The notes under the pieces are model-generated. The model saw only the letters and a program-made list of their open reading frames with translations. It ran no database searches and was not told the DNA's origin. DNA of 64,000 nucleotides, taken from positions 558,001 to 622,000 of the forward strand of contig NZ_LNRZ01000001.1 of NCBI RefSeq assembly GCF_001468265.1, in the 5' to 3' direction. Made by a program: the position numbers and the translations under genes. Origin of the DNA: Sphingopyxis sp. H050. GTDB taxonomy: Bacteria > Pseudomonadota > Alphaproteobacteria > Sphingomonadales > Sphingomonadaceae. Shown here one piece after another: positions 62,536-64,000 of the stretch. Position 1 is the stretch's first letter. Every line of letters starts with the position of its first letter.

Positions 62536-64000
62536 TTAAAGCTCCTTCGACAGCTTCTTGATGTCGATGTTCAAAATCTGGTCATTCTCCGAATAATCGA
62601 CCGGGCAGTCGATCAGATGCACCCCCGGCGTGTCGCGGGTATGCGCGAGCAACTCCTTCAGATGCGCCGCGCTTTCGACGCGGTGGCCGTGCGCGCCATA
62701 GCTTTCGGCATATTTGACGAAATCGGGGTTGCCATATGTCAGCCCCCAATCCTTGAACCCCATGTTCGCCTGTTTCCAGCGGATCATGCCGTAGGAGCTG
62801 TCGTTGAGGATCAACACCGTCAGGTTGAGGCCGAGGCGCACCGCGGTCTCCATCTCCTGGCTGTTCATCATGAAGCCGCCGTCGCCGCAGATCGCCATGA
62901 CCTTACGGTCGGGATAGACCATCGCCGACATCATCGCCGAGGGCAGGCCGGCCCCCATTGTCGCCAGCGCATTGTCGAGCAGCACGGTGTTCGGCTTGCA
63001 CGCGGTATAGCCGCGCGCGAACCAGATCTTGTAGACGCCATTGTCGAGGCAGATGATCCCGTCGTCGGGCATCGCGTCGCGGATCGACTGCACGAGGTGC
63101 GGCGGAAAAATAGGGAAGCGGGTGTCGGCCGCGAGCGGCGCGGTATGCTCGACCTCGGCCTTTCGAAAGGCGAGCATATGGTCGAATTTCCACCCGCCGT
63201 TGGGGACGATATCCTCCTTCATCTGCCAGACGGCATTGGCGATGTCGCCGATCACCTCGATATCGGGGAAATAGACCGGATCGACCTCGGCCGTCTTCGA
63301 TGACACATGGATCACCGTCGGCCCGCCCTGCTTCATGAAGAAGGGCGGCTTTTCGATGACGTCATGCCCCAGGTTGACGATGCAGTCCGACGCCTCGACC
63401 GCGCGGTGGACGAAGTCGCCCGCCGACAGGGCCGCACAGCCGAGGAACTTCGGGTGCCGCTCGTCGATCACGCCCTTGCCGAGCTGGGTCGTCAGGAAGG
63501 GGATGCCGGTCTTTTCGATGAACTGGAGCAGCATGCGGCTGGTCATGGTGCGGTTCGCGCCCGCGCCGATCACCAGCACCGGCGATTTCGCCTTTTCGAG
63601 TGCTTTCACCGCTTCGCGGACCGACTTCACGTCGGCGTTGGGGCGACGCGAGTGGCTGCGCTTCAGCGGCGTCGAATCGGTATGCTCGTCGGCGATATCC
63701 TCGGGCAGCTCGATATGCACCGCGCCGGGCTTTTCCTCCTCGGCGAGGCGAAAGGCTTCGCGCACGCGGCTCGGAATATTGTCCGACGACGCCATCTGGT
63801 GCGTATATTTGGTGATCGGCGCCATCATCGAACAGACGTCGAGGATCTGGAAGCGACCCTGCTTCGACTTCTTGATCGGCTTCTGCCCGGTGATCATCAT
63901 CATGGGCATGCCGCCCAATTGCGCATAGGCGGCGGCGGTGACGAAGTTCGTCGCGCCGGGGCCCAGCGTCGCCAGGCACACGCCGGTCTTGCCGGTGTGG
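62536..64000 (-). CDS. Acetolactate-synthase-like ThDP enzyme (5' end beyond window)
   Basis: The frame runs off the right edge; about 488 residues are visible, from HTGKTGVCLATLGPGATNF to KKLSKEL. It belongs to the thiamine-diphosphate enzymes of the IlvB group: GPGATNFVTAAAYAQLGGMPMMMITGQ in the pyrimidine domain and ICGDGGFMMNSQEMETAVRLGLNLTVLILND for the GDG-N cofactor motif. Acetolactate synthase condenses pyruvate in branched-chain amino acid or acetoin synthesis. No small subunit is seen nearby, so a catabolic or other IlvB-like role is possible. Confidence 0.88.
   Translation of the reverse strand, partial: HTGKTGVCLATLGPGATNFVTAAAYAQLGGMPMMMITGQKPIKKSKQGRFQILDVCSMMAPITKYTHQMASSDNIPSRVREAFRLAEEEKPGAVHIELPEDIADEHTDSTPLKRSHSRRPNADVKSVREAVKALEKAKSPVLVIGAGANRTMTSRMLLQFIEKTGIPFLTTQLGKGVIDERHPKFLGCAALSAGDFVHRAVEASDCIVNLGHDVIEKPPFFMKQGGPTVIHVSSKTAEVDPVYFPDIEVIGDIANAVWQMKEDIVPNGGWKFDHMLAFRKAEVEHTAPLAADTRFPIFPPHLVQSIRDAMPDDGIICLDNGVYKIWFARGYTACKPNTVLLDNALATMGAGLPSAMMSAMVYPDRKVMAICGDGGFMMNSQEMETAVRLGLNLTVLILNDSSYGMIRWKQANMGFKDWGLTYGNPDFVKYAESYGAHGHRVESAAHLKELLAHTRDTPGVHLIDCPVDYSENDQILNIDIKKLSKEL

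Noticed and set aside
61150..63303. A 717-codon plus-strand frame over the aldehyde dehydrogenase and acetolactate-synthase-like genes
   Set aside because: It crosses two well-supported genes on the other strand and an inverted repeat; no domain seen.
1..64000. CRISPR arrays, rRNA and tRNA genes
   Set aside because: No regularly spaced repeats, and no tRNA- or rRNA-like sequence recognised on either strand.

Overview
The window is high-GC alphaproteobacterial DNA and most resembles a sphingomonad, Sphingopyxis being my best guess. The reasons are several TonB-dependent receptors, a CYP153-type P450, a lasso peptide locus of the sphingomonad type with its own isopeptidase, and sphingomonad-style interspersed hairpin repeats. 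Function calls come from reading motifs in the translated sequence; no database search was run.

Layout. (1) 1-17.6 kb is an accessory metabolic region: the end of a type-B carboxylesterase, two beta-lactamase-fold serine hydrolases, a DUF1254/DUF1214 protein, a TonB receptor coupled to a secreted propeller-like protein, an AlkK-like acyl-CoA ligase, a PHB-depolymerase-like esterase, two coupled hot-dog thioesterases, a TauD-type dioxygenase, a sterol desaturase/fatty acid hydroxylase family protein, two small secreted proteins and an OmpR/EnvZ-like two-component pair. (2) 18.0-29.4 kb is a conjugative-element module: a ParB-like protein, three unrecognised proteins, a DUF7007-like protein, a 1444-residue methyltransferase plus strawberry-notch helicase, a Toprim primase-like protein and a DUF2493/SLOG protein. 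(3) 29.6-42.5 kb is a catabolic cluster: ferredoxin and CYP153 on the minus strand, diverging from a FadR-type GntR regulator and a tightly coupled operon (nitronate monooxygenase, thiolase-like/DUF35 pair, two acyl-CoA dehydrogenases, CoA ligase, Baeyer-Villiger monooxygenase, alpha/beta hydrolase, Nudix hydrolase).

(4) 42.5-53.7 kb is the most interesting part: a LuxR/LuxI quorum-sensing pair, a PhyH-family dioxygenase, a GntR-like regulator, two 40-residue lasso peptide precursors, the lasso B (RRE plus protease) and C (cyclase) enzymes and, on the opposite strand, a TonB receptor and an Atxe2-type lasso isopeptidase. The FecR-type anti-sigma gene expected upstream of that receptor is cut to its 3' end. 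It is joined to a trbE (VirB4-like) fragment and the N-terminal fragment of a DUF4102 tyrosine integrase that sits next to the 3' end of guaA. I read the DNA left of about 54.45 kb as a genomic island, probably an eroded integrative conjugative element, inserted at guaA; its other end is not visible.

(5) 54.4-64 kb is core-type chromosome: guaA, an outer-membrane receptor with a Gly-rich insert, a glycosyltransferase coupled to an LpxH-like metallophosphoesterase, an aldehyde dehydrogenase and an acetolactate-synthase-like enzyme cut by the window end.

Two regulatory patterns cross gene boundaries. A near-identical 15-bp palindrome lies upstream of luxR and immediately upstream of the lasso precursors. 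An ATTATTGACAA element recurs in several promoters of the catabolic regions, including the regulatory gap beside the GntR gene.
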